From: Protostelium mycophagum
Lineage: Eukaryota > Evosea > Variosea > Protosteliida > Protosteliaceae
Assembly: GCA_002081555.1 (NCBI GenBank)
Contig: MZNV01001044.1
Coordinates: forward strand, 1 to 30,844
Direction: 5' to 3'
DNA length: 30,844 nucleotides
How positions within the stretch are numbered: position 1 is the first letter of the stretch; the number at the start of each line of letters is the position of its first letter. Shown in pieces: positions 10,113-20,284 of this stretch. Under the pieces are notes generated by a model that was not told the DNA's origin, ran no database searches, and saw only the letters and a list, made by a program, of their open reading frames with translations. The position numbers were made by a program, and so were the translations under genes.

Positions 10113-13100
10113 TCACTGTACAGACCCTGGTATCCTCAACCCCTCCCTCAGTTTTCCCGCCTCTTTTGTTTTCTTCTTAGGTGAAATTTCTTCGGTATTT
10201 CGGACGGCCTCCTCCATCAAATCATCCAGCTCTTTTCGGAAGCCCTTGATCTGCTCATTTTTCGCGGAAATTTCACGCCTGTGCCTCTCATGCATGTCGT
10301 CCATCTGCTTTCTCAGACTGTCTAAAGCGGCATCTTGTTCTCGGAACCGCCGTCGCGCTGTAGTACTGTCCCCTCCCGCCCCCTCGAACCACGAGGGCAG
10401 AGTCTTCTGCGAATTTTCAGCGTTGTAGAACGTCACAAAAAAATGGGCTCACCGTCTGTTGTAGATCGAGTTGGGTTTGCAGTGAGGAAAGTTTAGACTT
10501 CAGCACGATGTTCTCTTGTGTTGTTTCTCTGAGCGAATTTCCTAACTCCTCAAAGTCTTTTCTGTACACGATAGCTCTTGACAGCTCTCCTTCCATTTGT
10601 CTGATCTGTCAGAAGTGTTAGTTTGACAGGTGTCATGGAGATGTCACCTTGTCGTGGAGATTTTTCATGACGTCTTCGCTGTTGTGAAGGGCTCTCTGAA
10701 GTGTATCGACCACCTTTTCACTGTCCGAGGTTCTCCTGGCATTTTGCCCCGCCGTTGTCAATTTGAAGTTCAAATCTTCATTTTTGGCGCGCAATTCATC
10801 CACTTTTGCCTCCAGCTTACTGCAGCTATTTTTAGCTTCTTGCAGCTGGGAAGTGAGCCGGTATACGGCGGGAGAATTATCGTTTAAATCGTTCATGTTC
10901 TTGTGCCTCTCTATCTGTTGTGTGTATTGCTCTATCAGCATCTTTCTCTCAGTTTCAAACATCTCTTGCATCTTTTCCGAATATTCTTTGTGTCTGCGAA
11001 TCGTTTGGTCCTAAATATACGTGAATTTTCCGCGAAATTTCAAAAAACTTTTTGTGAAGATTCAGGGGAATTTCTGTGGAATTTCTGACCTGGTAGTCTT
11101 TGATGGAATCTCGTTCCATTACGGCCATGTTTAATTTGTTGCGCAGATCAATCATTTGTGCCTCCAACTTTGAGTTTTCATTCTGAAGTCTTGAGATCTC
11201 CGCCTGAAATTGCTGCTTGATGAATATACTCTCAGCCACCGCTTTTTCTCCCCGCTTGTCTTGACTCGTTGTAGATGGAGGTGTAGTCTGAGGTGTAGAC
11301 GGCGGATTTTTCTTGAGGAGGGTCTCGATCTGTTCTTCTAAAATTTTAATTTTTTGGTTCTGCTGTTTCAGGAGTGCGGAATCCTTGTCGTTCGGACTCT
11401 TCTTCTGCGTTGTAGTCAGGATTGTAGACGTAAGGAGCTATTTTTAGTCACCTCCTCGGGTCGGGGCGAATTCTGGCGGGAAAGTAGCTGTTTCAATTCT
11501 TGCTCTTTCTCAGAAAGAGCAGCCTCTAGACTCCGCGCTCGCGCTTCGTGCTTGTCGGAAAGGATTTTGTAGGTCTCCGATTTCTGGGCCAGTTTCTTTG
11601 TAGCTTCGTCGACCTACAGAATTAAAATCTCCATAAAAATAGAACGAAAACTCGATGAAATTTCACAAAATCAGATCGAGTTGTATATATGTAGAAGTCA
11701 TATGATTCATCTTTTGAAGACCTCATCGGGACCGGTGAACTTTGGCGGCAAAGCCAATATCAGGGTATTTGTGCATTTATTTTTCCCAGAATTATTTTTG
11801 AATCAGATAGATCGAAAAATGACATCTTACTTGTACGAGTTTACTCTGCTCTTGGAGTTTGTGTTCCAGCTCCTGAATCCTATTCTGATAATTCTTATGC
11901 AAATTCGCAATCTCCAAATCCGTGTTTCTGTTCTTCTTCACCGTCGCAATTCTTTGTGCCTGCTCCAGCTTTTTTTCGGACTCGATTTTTTCGGACTGAA
12001 TTTTCCGGAATTTTTCCGAGAGCTCTCTGTGGGCTTCTCTTTGGTCTTGGAGTTGGTCCTCTAATAGCTGGATGGATTGCATCTGCTCCATGAGTTGGTG
12101 GTGTCTTGCTTGGTCACGTGACCTCCATTGTTCTATGGCTTCTTCAAGTTGATCTCTCACTTTGAGAAGCTCACTGTTCTGGGAAAAGTCAATGAAATTT
12201 CAAATTATTCAACTTTACAATCAAAATTTCCACAGAAATTTCTCCGTTAAAAAGATTATTTTCCTCATTTGAAAATGTGCCAGCATATCTCCGTATAGAT
12301 GGCCTATGCACACATGAATATCTCACTCACATCTTGTGACAACACGTTCACATTCTGCTGTAAAGAGGTAATCGTCATCTGCATCCTGTCGAATGTCTCT
12401 GGAGTTATATTTGACGCGATGTATTCCATCAGAATAGACTCTTTCTCGGCTACCACAGCTCTGAGAGAAGTCACTTCTCCCCTCAACCTCACATTCTCCG
12501 CCTGAAATTTTCAGAAATTTCAATGGAAACTCCTGGTCTCACCAGAAATTTCTCGTCCTTTTTCCCAGAATTTTCCTTGCTCTCGGCGACGAGCCTCTCA
12601 TTCTCTTGTTGATAACCTTTGATCAAAATCTCTTGCTCTTCTATCTCTCGTTGTAGACGCGCCAACTCCTCCTTACTCGCGATTTCGGTCGGTGCTTTTA
12701 ACGGGACTTTCTCGTTAGCTAACGGGGACCTGAAGGCGTGATAACCGTTGGTCTGGATGAGTTGGTTGTCTCTTTTGAGTTCGGAGATCTCCTCTTCGTA
12801 TTGGGATATCACAATAGCGTGTCTGTCTCGTTGTAGACATGCATCTTGCAGTTCCCGCTCCATGACTGTCTGGTTGTGCTGGGTTGTTTCTACCTGGAAA
12901 ATTTAATATCCCCGTTGTAGATGCCGTTGTAGATGCCATTGTAGACTCGTTTTAAAACTATGACTATTTACCTGCCGGTTCAAATTCTCAATTTCCCGCT
13001 TTAATTCTTCCTCCTTCGCCAAGAACGAGGAAAAGTTGTCTTCTGTTGTCGACATTGTATAGTGCCTGTGGGGGTTATATCTCTCTATGATGTCATCTGT

Positions 13101-15914
13101 TCGGTATGACATATCGGGTATGTACACGTCATCCCCTGTAGACGTCACATTCTGATATCATAATTGGGTGATCAATACCTTGGCGGGTAGTATCAACTCT
13201 TACAGCAGGAGACTCTTGCTTCGCGGGTCGTGGAGGTGGTTTCGAGATGATTTTCTTTGTGTATTAGATTTTAATGTCAAAAAATCTTCAAAATGCACTC
13301 GTTGTTACATAATTTGTTCATAGAAATTGAGTTTGTAGAATTCACCTTTTTTGCAGGTGGAACGGAGATCTTTGGGGACGGTGGGGGTTTGGGTTGAGGT
13401 GGTGTATACAGTCTATTCGAGGCACCGACTATCTTCTTCACAGCGGGCTTTGCCGCCTCTTTCACTTTCGGTTGTTGTGGGCGAGGGGGGGAGGGAGGAC
13501 GGGGTTGGGGTTGGGATGGGGGTTTAGGTGGGTTATTTTTAGCCATCATCTGTTCCATGATCCAAGCTGGCAGATTTGACTTGGCAACGTTGGAAGGTGC
13601 CGCAGGAGTAGCGCGGGAATCAGGTGTATCACTAGTGACAGGTATCTGCGAATATTCAAAATTCTAGTTTTATTAATGGAATTACCAGAGTGGAGGAAGG
13701 TGTCTGGGCCACATTAAGCGACGGCGGCTTGACGGATAAGCTTGTGTTCTGGAGCGTTTTTATCGCGTCTGTCTGCTTCTTACTCTCCTCCCCGATTTGG
13801 GTGGAGATTTGAGAAGGCACAATACTGAGGTTGTGAATCACAATTTCTAAAGGGATGAAATTTCACCTCGAAGTTTGAACAGTTTGTATCGGCTCATTCT
13901 TTGGCTGTTGATTTTGTATCGTCTGAGGTTGTGGTGTCATAAACGAATGAGAAGAAGTCACGTGAGGGACGATGTGACTGCTCAAAGGGATATTCTGAGG
14001 TGTCGACAATGTCGACACTGGAGTCATTATGGGTGTCGACATTTGAGGTGTCGATGTCAGGTGCCCAAAAGCGGGAAAACTCGAAGGGGTTTGTACAAGA
14101 GAGCTGTGCATCGGGATTCCGTCAATCATATCTGGCATCAACTTCGGTTCAGATACCACCTTCCCCGTCGCTTTGACACGTCATCACTTGTACATGCGTT
14201 GTAGACTCACCTCCCACCGCAGAAGACAGACGGTCCGCGATCCCATCGTCACTGAGGTACGAATCATTCTGTTCTATCACAGACATCCTCGACATCTGGT
14301 CCATTGTCGACTCATTATTTTGTGCCACTACAGATAGCGGTATGGGTGCGGTATCCCGGAATTCGCCCTCTACATGACGTTAACTATGACACGAATGATC
14401 TTGTGAAAGTACGTACCGCTCATCATGATGGATTCAGAAAGGTCCGCCGACTTTGATGAAATGGCAAAATTCGGTCTCGACATCGGTGTACTGGCCATGG
14501 GCATTGTATTCATTTGTGCCTCTATACTCAGTTAATGACCAGATCATCCTATCAATGTCCTATCTCTTCGTAGAAAACCGCACAACTACAACATCTACAA
14601 CGAAGAAATTTTGGTTGGATTAAATGGAATAATAAGAGAATTCCAAATGAAGGATTTTGAACCTACGGTATAATATCTTTGGGGAGGTTTGTGCGGCAGG
14701 CAATGAGATGTTTGTTGGGGGCGGTATTAATATTTGTGCTGCTGAGGGATATTCGAAACTATCGCTGCTTTCTCCCTCGCTGCTACTCGTATGCCGACTT
14801 CTATTGGAATTTCTGGCCTGTAGAGAGGGAGATATAGATGATGCAGGAGCCAAACTTGGTGTAGCCAGACCTGAAATGTCAGTGAAATTTCAACGACCTC
14901 CAACTGACTTTGTGCCTCCTTTTGTAGAATGGGGGTCGGAGCAATGGTGGGGGTGGGCGTCAGCTCTATTTTTGGTGGTGCAGTGATGATTGGTATTGAG
15001 ACCGGAATATTCTTCGTTGTAGACGGTGGAGTTGATTCTTTTGGGGGTGTCTTTGGTTTTGGGGCAGGTTTCCAGTTTAAAATATCCATCTCCTCTTGAG
15101 TCAGTGCGAATGAGGAGACTGGCATCTTCAGCTTCGTGTAAGACTCTGAAAGCCTGAATTTATCTGTATCAAACTCGGGCTCGTCTTCTGAGATGTCTGG
15201 AGGTGTCACAGCTACACTCCTTAGAATTTTGAGATGTACAACTAAATTTCAACAAACTACAATCTTGTCGTTTCCGCCACAAATACATTTTCTTTTGCAA
15301 AGCATCTGGCTTTGTGTTGCATAAAATTCATCCATACCTTTTGTTGGTTTTGCAGTGGTAATCATTTGTTTTGCTTTCGACTTCGCTTCTTCCTCTTTCA
15401 TCAACCGATTGAAATCATGATCTAAGCTCGATTCTGCTGATAATCCAAAGTCGTCATCACTATCCTCCATTTTACTCTTCAGGTATGGATTGATTGGCAT
15501 TTTGGACTGTGACTTGTATGATGAAGAAGCCACGGTCGGTGTAGTGATTGGCTTTTCCAACTTAGAAACGGTTTTTTTTGGTGTTGGATCATCTGAGCTG
15601 TCGTCTGACGAGAATGCTGTTTTCATGTATGAGCTTGCCGGCTTCGATGTCTTAAAATCATCTGAATCACTGTCTGAGGGAGATAGATACGATTTTTTGG
15701 AAGCTGAAGCGGCTGTTATTGGCCTGGTGGGTGCCACAATAGGCTTCTTAACAACAGGTCTCTTCTTACTACTTGATGAGTCTGAAGACGAGTCCTTTTT
15801 AGACAAGAATGAATCAAAGTCGTCATCGATATCATCTAATACCGACTTCTTTTTGGGAGCAGTTTTTTCTTTCTTTAAAAAAGCCTCTGCTTTGCTTAAT
15901 GCTGACCGATTCAT
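10113..15914 (-). CDS. CEP162: CEP162-like long coiled-coil centriole/cilium protein
   Basis: A many-exon gene encoding a disordered N-terminal half and a coiled-coil C-terminal half. The N-terminus (MNRSALSKAEAFLKKEK, DDIDDDFDSFLSKK) is rich in Ser, Asp and Lys. It is followed by LTQEEMDILNWKP, Pro/Thr-rich spacers (SRMSVIEQNDSYLSDDG) and the PPSQPQPRPPSPPRP run near 13500. From about 13150 down the exons are heptad-rich: SFLAKEEELKREIENLNRQ, then EEQEILIKGYQQENERLVAE, then EEAIEQWRSRDQARHHQLM, then IKQQFQAEISRLQNENSKLE. The last exon has AKNEQIKGFRKELDDLMEE. The QE.LI.GYQQENERL stretch closely resembles vertebrate CEP162, which anchors the ciliary transition zone to axonemal microtubules, as does the C-terminal end. 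I treat the N-terminal acidic exon (15249-15914) as the same gene; it could be separate. Exon borders are not resolved. Confidence 0.55.
12911..12948 (+). repeat. Three tandem copies of the TTGTAGA word
   Basis: GCCGTTGTAGAT occurs twice in a row and is followed by GCCATTGTAGAC, so a 12-nt unit is repeated three times. It lies in or beside an intron of the CEP162-like gene. It is the only place where the dispersed TTGTAGA word forms a local tandem array. Confidence 0.85.
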
Positions 15915-16434
15915 CTGATCACCGCACCATCAGCCTGATATCAGTTTGAATGACCGTTCCCGCGCGAAAATTGTGCCATTGTAGAGACATCGGAGGTGTC
16001 AATCACATTTCGGTGATAGAAATCACAAATGAATTTAATATCTTCCGCGGCTGGTTCTCAGAAAATTAACAGACATTCGGTTCTGACCACATCTGCATGA
16101 CACCTCCGACCAGGCAACGTGAACCGAAAGAACAAACCAGCCGATAACGCCAAGAAAAGGTGGACAAACACTTCCGAACAAGATGGGGACTTCACTGATT
16201 CGAAGATAGAGAGCAGAGAGACCACATTCTATCACATCATTTGCGAGTCCAGAACGACACTCCACGAAAGGATGGGAAATATACGCATGGTCACTGGAAC
16301 ATATAATAAAATGCGGAAATTTCCGTGTATTCCATGACACATTACACATTGCCGTCAAGAGTTTGACATGTTAAGTCCGACTTTCGGACTATGTGAAACC
16401 ATGGCAGTCGAAGGTGTGTAAAATCCTTAAAAGC

Positions 16435-17127
16435 ATGTCTGAGACGATGAGCGGAAACTTTAACCTTCTTTCAACAGGAACCCCCCTCTTACAAGGACCT
16501 TCAGGAATTTTCGAACTCTTAGAACCGATCAGAGAGAAACAGAGGAAATCTTATGCTGGTGAGAACCGCTCTATTATGCCTAAACCTCGAGTTGGCATCA
16601 GCCAGGTCTCAAACATTCCCATCATTTGTCATCTCTGATTCAATTCAGCAAGCGATACCGGGTAGTCCCATCGTTGGAGGTCTGGTCAGCGTAGAATTAG
16701 CCAACGAAGACGGAGAATCCTTGCCTGAAGAGAGTCAAAAGTTTCTCGCCTGTACAGGAGGCAGAGAAATGTTGCTGGACCCAAAGTCCCGTTGCTCATC
16801 TCCGTTCGTCTTAAAGGTCAGCAACCGATGACATCTATTTGGATACACACTGTCAAAAACGAAGGGTCCGTCTGAAATATGCAGTTACACGCAGACACAC
16901 CAACCAATGTTCTATATCGATTGAGATTCACCGTGAGATACATGGCACTGGATCATCAATTCGAACAAATCGTTCTCTCTGGCATCTTCACCACAGAGTC
17001 CAATGTCGCGAAACCCAATAGAAATCGCAGGAAGGAAGACAAGAAAGTAGAAGAGATGAGTAGAAAAAAGCAGAAGACAGATGATACAGAGTCGAGAGCC
17101 AAGGGGCAAGTCGACAGCTCGACTTAA
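16435..17127 (+). CDS. Unrecognised beta-rich protein with basic C-terminal tail
   Basis: Three exons splice in perfect phase: 16435-16558, 16602-16816 and 16885-17127, giving 193 residues. After a short N-terminus (LLQGPSGIFELLEPIREKQR) come alternating hydrophobic strands: TFPSFVISDSI, GGLVSVELANEDGE, CSSPFVLKLHAD, VLYRLRFTVRYMA and EQIVLSGIFTTESN. This suggests a beta-sandwich of immunoglobulin or transcription-factor type. Residues from about 155 are highly basic (NRNRRKEDKKVEEMSRKKQK), a likely nuclear localisation signal. I do not recognise the family. An AATAAA overlaps the stop at 17125-17131. The gene converges on the SANT-like gene about 90 nt away. The ATG at 16435 is the first one in frame without intervening stops. 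Confidence 0.75.
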
Positions 17128-17219
17128 TAAAATGTAAATTATGTTTATCTCTTTGGTTTGCATGAGCCACCTCTTTCGTTTCGAATTCTACTCAGAAAAG
17201 CCCACAATTACCAAGAATT

Positions 17220-19348
17220 TTATTCGTTTTTTTGGCTGCGAGTCTGTGCTCCGAAAATGCCCGTTTTCCTCTTTACATTCTGTTGCTTAAATAGATATTC
17301 TGCTGGCCACAGTCTGATAAAGATTAATGTCTGACTACAACTGCATCTACAACGAACCGTGATGCGGGTGGAGCGTCTCATTTTTCTCTTTACGAGTTTT
17401 CTCTCTACAACGACGGTCTCTTCCACCTCCTCTTCCTCCTCTTCCTTTTCGACCATCTACAACCGGTCAGAAAGCTCTCTAAAGATGTACGTCAGCCTCA
17501 CCAGGCCCAACAGCTTCATCTGCTCCTTGTTCTTTTCAATCTGTTGTCTTCTCATCCGTTCGTACTCTGTCTCATCTTCGTGTGATGACTCTTCCTCCTC
17601 TATAGGCTCCTTTGGTTTCTTCACCATCTTTGTCTCTGTAGATCATCACTTACTAGAATAAAGAATGCGAGTCTGATGAAGATGATCATGCATCATGATG
17701 GCTCACCTTCTATGACGACCTCCACTTCCTCTTCACCCCAGGTACTTCCCATGTTCTCCAAGTCTTCAGTCTTGGCATTCTTCAAATCGGCTTCCAACCT
17801 GTGAAATTTCAGCAAAATGTCAGTCTACAACGAGACAGACCATTCGATTTCGGAAGTTCGGAGAATTTGTTTTCGGGGTCTGGACATGCGGGTCACGAGG
17901 GTGGGCTCTTTGAGCTCCAGATTTCTCTCGGCCTCTGCCTCTGTCTCGTCTACAACTGTCAGAAATTGCGATGAAATTTCAATTTATCTTCTGGTAATCA
18001 GACACAATTTATAAATCGTGTGTACAGTTGTAGAGGGATCATCCCAACATCTAAACATCGTGCCAAAATCGTTGAAATTTCGCTGAAATCTTACTTGGTT
18101 CTGCATATAGGTGTGGTGGTACTTTTCCATTAGGGGTGAGGATGCCCTCCGCAATCGCTTGTCTATAAAAAGAACAACATTGGTACCCAACCCTTCCATA
18201 AATCGGCTGTGAGAACAATCCTAAAACAACGTAAACCTCTCATTCTACAACGAGACATGAATTCCTCACCCCAGTACCTGGGTCCGAATTCGGCGACCCT
18301 CTTAAAGAAGGCGCGCTGCTCTTTTGGGCTCCATTGTCCGCCCAAATTGGGCTGTCCAGGCTCGTTATGTCTATAATAAAATTGGTTGGGGTTCTGATGT
18401 CTCTCCTCCCATACTTTACGCTGCACCCACGACCAACCTGTGATATCTCAACTCTGGTTCGTTGTAGAGAGTCGAGTGGGCGAAAATTTTGGCTGCAGTG
18501 TATACGTTTGGATTACGGCGGAGCCGCGCGTATACTGTGCAGTAGTGTGGTCACAGTGTCTTTATTGCTGCGGCGTCGCCGCAGTGTATTCGATTGTGTT
18601 CCTGTGCTTGTTGCTGCGGCGTCCACGGCTCTGCAGTGTTGCCAGAATTGTCTGTGCTCTACAACATAAAGATCTCCGTAGATTTGGCAAACAGAAGCAG
18701 TGTCTATAAAAGAAGAATACCTCTCTTATCCACGAAAGGTTCATCGTCCTTATCATCTTCCTTGTCTTCAGAAGCTTCCTCTGAAGATTCGGTCTTTGGC
18801 GCCTTCTCGACTTCCACTTCTGTTTGATTTGATTACAAAGAGGATCATATGAAGAATTTGTTTACCTTCGGTGGGTGATCGCTGCGGTTCTGGAGAGCTG
18901 GCAGGTTGACTCGGCTCGCTGTCTTCTTCGCTGCTCTGTATGACGATTCAGAATGTCTGTGGGCGGTGATCCCTTCATACCTTACGCTCGCGTGGTGCCC
19001 TCTTGGGTTTTGGCTTTGTGGATCTGCTCTTCTTTGGAGGGGATGCTAAAAGTATATGAGTATTGTTACGTAATCATAAGTGAATAGACTGACCTTTCTC
19101 TTCGGTTACGATGAATTCTTCATCATCCGATCCATCATTTGATTTAGACTTTCTTTTCTTTGGTGGTGAGCGCTTGTATGGAGTCAGTTAATTTTTATTA
19201 GTAGTTGAGATGTTCAAGTGGAGAAGATCCCAGAATCTTCCTTCTTTATGATGAATTCTGGTCGTATAACATATATCCTCACCTTTCTTGGTGTTTCGTC
19301 TAAGGTCTCCCAGTCCTCATCTCCTACACTCTTCGATCTTGTTCTCAT
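17220..19348 (-). CDS. SANT/Myb-like nuclear protein with GRVGYQCS motif
   Basis: Starts MRTRSKSVGDEDWETLDETP at 19348. Several short exons encode basic and acidic low-complexity sequence (RSPPKKRKSKSNDGSDDEEF, SSEEDSEPSQPASSPEPQRS, ESSEEASEDKEDDKDDEPF), a nuclear, probably chromatin-associated profile. The core is GWSWVQRKVWEERHQNPNQF followed by YYRHNEPGQPNLGGQWSPKE. It continues QRAFFKRVAEFGPRYWG and, across a 45-nt intron, LFSQPIYGRVGYQCSFYR. The RHN.PGQ...G.WS..E...F...... WG.FS..I.GRVGYQCS.FYR pattern is a SANT/Myb-like motif that I recall only generally from eukaryotes. A Lys/Glu-rich tail ends TRSQKNE at 17220, with AATAAA overlapping the stop. The intron near 18440-18690 is unusually long (about 270 nt) and GC-palindrome rich. 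Confidence 0.7.
18500..18660. repeat. GC-rich palindrome cluster in an intron
   Basis: Contains the perfect 17-nt palindrome CTGCGGCGtCGCCGCAG at 18568-18584. Related imperfect copies lie nearby: CTGCGGCGTCCACGGCTCTG at about 18613, and CGGCGGAGCCGCG near 18515. Similar GCGGCnnnGCCGC cores occur near 8226 and 26635. It lies wholly inside one intron of the SANT-like gene. Confidence 0.6.
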
Positions 19349-19690
19349 TGTTGGCTCTTTAAGAAAATTACCATCCTCTGCGAGTTGGTGATGTATCGAA
19401 ATAGATACAAATTTTATAACAATCTTTACGGTTGCGCGGCGAAATAATCCGCAAGATGCCCGTTGAACGTTTGAACATCGTAACTGTTTACGTACGCAAT
19501 TTTTTCGCGCCAAAAATCGATATTTCCCGCCAAAAATTCTCGCAGACAGTCCCATCACCATAGTTCTTGTTTCAAAATCACGGTGTTGGAGATTTGGTTG
19601 TGCTGAAGTGGCATCAATGATAAGATTTGTATTATTTCGATACATCATCCACTCACAGAGGAGCCAACAATGAGAACAAATTTTATGCAG
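19336..19690. repeat. Diverged inverted duplication spanning the SANT-like gene start
   Basis: The plus strand at about 19340-19421 (GTTCTCATTGTTGGCTC, then GATGTATCGAAATA, then ACAAATTTTATAA) reappears as its reverse complement at about 19622-19688. The arms are roughly 70-85 nt, separated by about 200 nt. One arm carries the ATG of the SANT-like gene. The other carries the same AGCCAACAATGAGAACAA context on the plus strand. This looks like a foldback duplication of a 5' end. Confidence 0.65.
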
Positions 19691-20284
19691 TGTTGTGAGG
19701 AGCACTAAACCAGAAAGTTCGTCGCCAGATGAATCAGCCGTTTTTCCGGATCGGCTAGAACCGCACAACCATAGCCACATCGGAAGTCATATCAGCAATG
19801 TTGGACGACTACGACCTCTATCACTGGTTCTGTTACAGCTGCAGGGTGTGTTGGACGCACATATGCTGTTGCGGGTGCAGAGGCAATGAGCAGAGAGAGA
19901 GCGAAGCAGAGACACAGTGTATGCAATTACTTCCTTGTCTATTCTCATCAAATGACAACATCGAGTGGCTGTCATCCGATTATGCTTATGTGAAAATCAA
20001 CAAGAAATCAACATTCATCTTGACCTGACTTTCTCAGTCCAACCTCCTGTTCAAGAAAAGCAATAGCTCTAAAAGAGTGTACACCCAAGGTTCTCACCAT
20101 TGGCTTGTCTCCCAAGAAGCATAAAAATGTCTTTCGCGAATTATTTTGTGATTTCGTGCTATTTTAAGGTGGTCAAACAATCGATTATTTGATGCTCCTC
20201 ATAGCATATTGTTCGTAAAAAGGTTCAGGAGCTGCGGAATTTTATTTTTGGGTTCGGCTGTGCCCATTCCATCAACATCAATCA
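19349..20284. other. Divergent intergenic region between SANT-like and PDE genes
   Basis: About 930 nt between two divergent start codons. It contains the inverted duplication described separately. It also has an open frame on the plus strand near 19798-20028 with many Cys (CCCGCRGNE), which lacks a signal peptide or matched Cys spacing and looks fortuitous. CCCGCC words occur near 19530. No RNA gene was recognised. Confidence 0.45.

Noticed and set aside
16370-16395. Small hairpin AGTCCGA/TCGGACT before the unrecognised plus-strand gene
   Set aside because: A 7-bp stem is easily found by chance in 30 kb, and nothing else links it to a regulatory role.
19214-19780. Minus-strand open frame of 188 residues reading across the SANT-like gene start
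   Set aside because: Only its last part (from MRTRSKS) fits the real first exon. The upstream part runs through the inverted duplication and shows no motif.
19798-20028. Cys-rich plus-strand open frame
   Set aside because: Cys spacing is irregular, there is no signal peptide, and it lies in a divergent promoter with an inverted repeat.
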